Shown in pieces: positions 6,952-7,554 of a stretch of 7,554 bases of DNA. The position numbers and the translations under genes are program-made. How positions within the stretch are numbered: position 1 is the first letter of the stretch; each line of letters begins with the position of its first letter. Origin of the DNA: Betaproteobacteria bacterium (GTDB lineage: Bacteria > Pseudomonadota > Gammaproteobacteria > Burkholderiales > Thiobacillaceae); contig VGVU01000063.1 in the NCBI GenBank assembly GCA_016873905.1, forward strand, positions 1-7,554, written 5' to 3'. The notes below the pieces were generated by a model. The model was not told where the DNA came from. It ran no database searches and saw only the letters and a list, made by a program, of their open reading frames with translations.

Positions 6952-6990
6952 GCGTTACAGCGCTGAGTTAAAGCTTGCCTTGTGTTACAG
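6952..6990. repeat. Scattered GNGTTAMAG motifs at the nth 3' end
   Basis: GCGTTACAG (6952-6960), GAGTTAAAG (6965-6973) and GTGTTACAG (6982-6990) resemble each other and the GCGTTAAGG core of the adjacent 14-bp tandem repeat. The last copy contains the nth stop codon (TTA on this strand, 6985-6987). They may be decayed repeat copies, but short motifs like these could arise by chance. Confidence 0.35.
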
Positions 6991-7554
6991 GCCCCGGCGT
7001 TCGCACAGGTCGGCAATCGGGCAGAGGTCGCATTTTGGCTGGCGTGCGGTGCAGGTATAGCGCCCGTGCAGGATGAGCCAGTGATGAGCGTGACACAGGT
7101 ATTCGCCGGGTACAACCTTGAGCAGCTTTTCTTCGACCGCGAGCGGGGTCTTTCCGGTACCCATGCCCGTACGATTGGCGACGCGGAATACATGGGTGTC
7201 TACCGCCAGCGTTGGCTGACCGAAGGCGATGTTGAGCACGACATTGGCGGTCTTGCGGCCCACGCCTGGCAGCGTTTCCAGTGCCTCGCGGGTTTGTGGC
7301 ACCGCTCCCGAAAAATGGGTGATCAGTTGTTGGCAAGTGGCCAAAATATTTTTGGCCTTGGTTTTATACAGACCGATACTGCGGACATACTCTGTCAGGC
7401 CATCCAGCCCCAGATTCAGCATCGCCTGCGGCGTGTTGGCAGCGGCAAACAGGGGTCCAGTTGCGCGGTTGACACCCTTGTCGGTGGCCTGCGCGGAGAG
7501 GATGACAGCGATCAGGAGTTCGAACGCGTTGCGGTGATTGAGCTCGCCACGCGG
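6985..7554 (-). CDS. nth: Endonuclease III, DNA glycosylase/AP lyase (partial, 5' end outside window)
   Basis: On the minus strand 189 residues can be read from the right edge to the stop. The frame is open to position 7554 and matches E. coli Nth colinearly, so about 19 N-terminal residues are missing. Nth removes oxidised pyrimidines from DNA and cuts the abasic site by beta-elimination. The helix-hairpin-helix LPGVGRKTANVV (visible residues 95-106) holds the catalytic Lys101 (E. coli Lys120). AVDTHVFRV holds the catalytic Asp119 (E. coli Asp138). The [4Fe-4S] cluster ligands are C168-x6-C175-x2-C178-x5-C184, exactly the family spacing. SAQATD (20-25) is also conserved. An internal ATG at 7420-7422 is not the start, because the conserved FELLIAVILSAQATD segment lies upstream of it. 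The gene converges on metZ and is not part of its operon. In many Gammaproteobacteria nth follows the rnf/rsx genes, which could lie to the right. Confidence 0.97.
   Translation of the reverse strand, partial: PRGELNHRNAFELLIAVILSAQATDKGVNRATGPLFAAANTPQAMLNLGLDGLTEYVRSIGLYKTKAKNILATCQQLITHFSGAVPQTREALETLPGVGRKTANVVLNIAFGQPTLAVDTHVFRVANRTGMGTGKTPLAVEEKLLKVVPGEYLCHAHHWLILHGRYTCTARQPKCDLCPIADLCERRGL

Noticed and set aside
6958..6965. The palindrome CAGCGCTG in the metZ-nth gap, as a terminator stem or operator.
   Set aside because: The 8-bp perfect palindrome has no loop, its flanks do not extend the symmetry, and no T-tract follows on either strand.

Overview
The window is about 7.5 kb of dense, GC-rich (by eye roughly 60 %) bacterial chromosome. 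It carries a housekeeping gene cluster typical of Beta- and Gammaproteobacteria. The protein sequences (Gram-negative PurF without propeptide, DedD-like SPOR protein, CvpA, MetZ, E. coli-like Nth) and the order trpB-trpA-accD-folC-SPOR-cvpA-purF-metZ support a free-living member of those classes that makes its own amino acids. I cannot name a genus from the sequence alone.

Layout: positions 1-48 hold the last codons of trpB. Seven complete plus-strand genes follow almost without gaps: trpA (45-848), accD (852-1718), folC (1715-3013), a DedD-like SPOR-domain gene (3006-3671), cvpA (3668-4156), purF (4175-5704) and metZ (5707-6876). Five of the seven junctions are overlaps or a 2-nt gap (trpB/trpA, accD/folC, folC/SPOR and SPOR/cvpA overlap; purF/metZ has 2 nt). 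The other two gaps are 3 bp (trpA/accD) and 18 bp (cvpA/purF). This looks like one long operon with much translational coupling. Clear Shine-Dalgarno sequences are visible only before trpA, accD and purF.

The 108-bp space at 6877-6984 holds a 14-bp tandem repeat (about 4.3 copies) and some looser related motifs. After it, nth (endonuclease III) runs on the minus strand from beyond the right edge to 6985, so metZ and nth converge on the repeat.

Together the cluster covers the last step of tryptophan synthesis (TrpAB), the first committed step of fatty acid synthesis (AccD), folate synthesis and polyglutamylation (FolC), septal peptidoglycan binding (SPOR protein), an inner-membrane protein of poorly defined role (CvpA), the first committed step of purine synthesis (PurF) and sulfur incorporation into homocysteine (MetZ). 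Folate links purine and methionine metabolism; otherwise the grouping looks like growth-related genes that are co-transcribed.

I see no transposon, prophage, CRISPR, tRNA/rRNA, toxin-antitoxin or defence genes, and no undescribed system. The least explained element is the short tandem repeat between metZ and nth.
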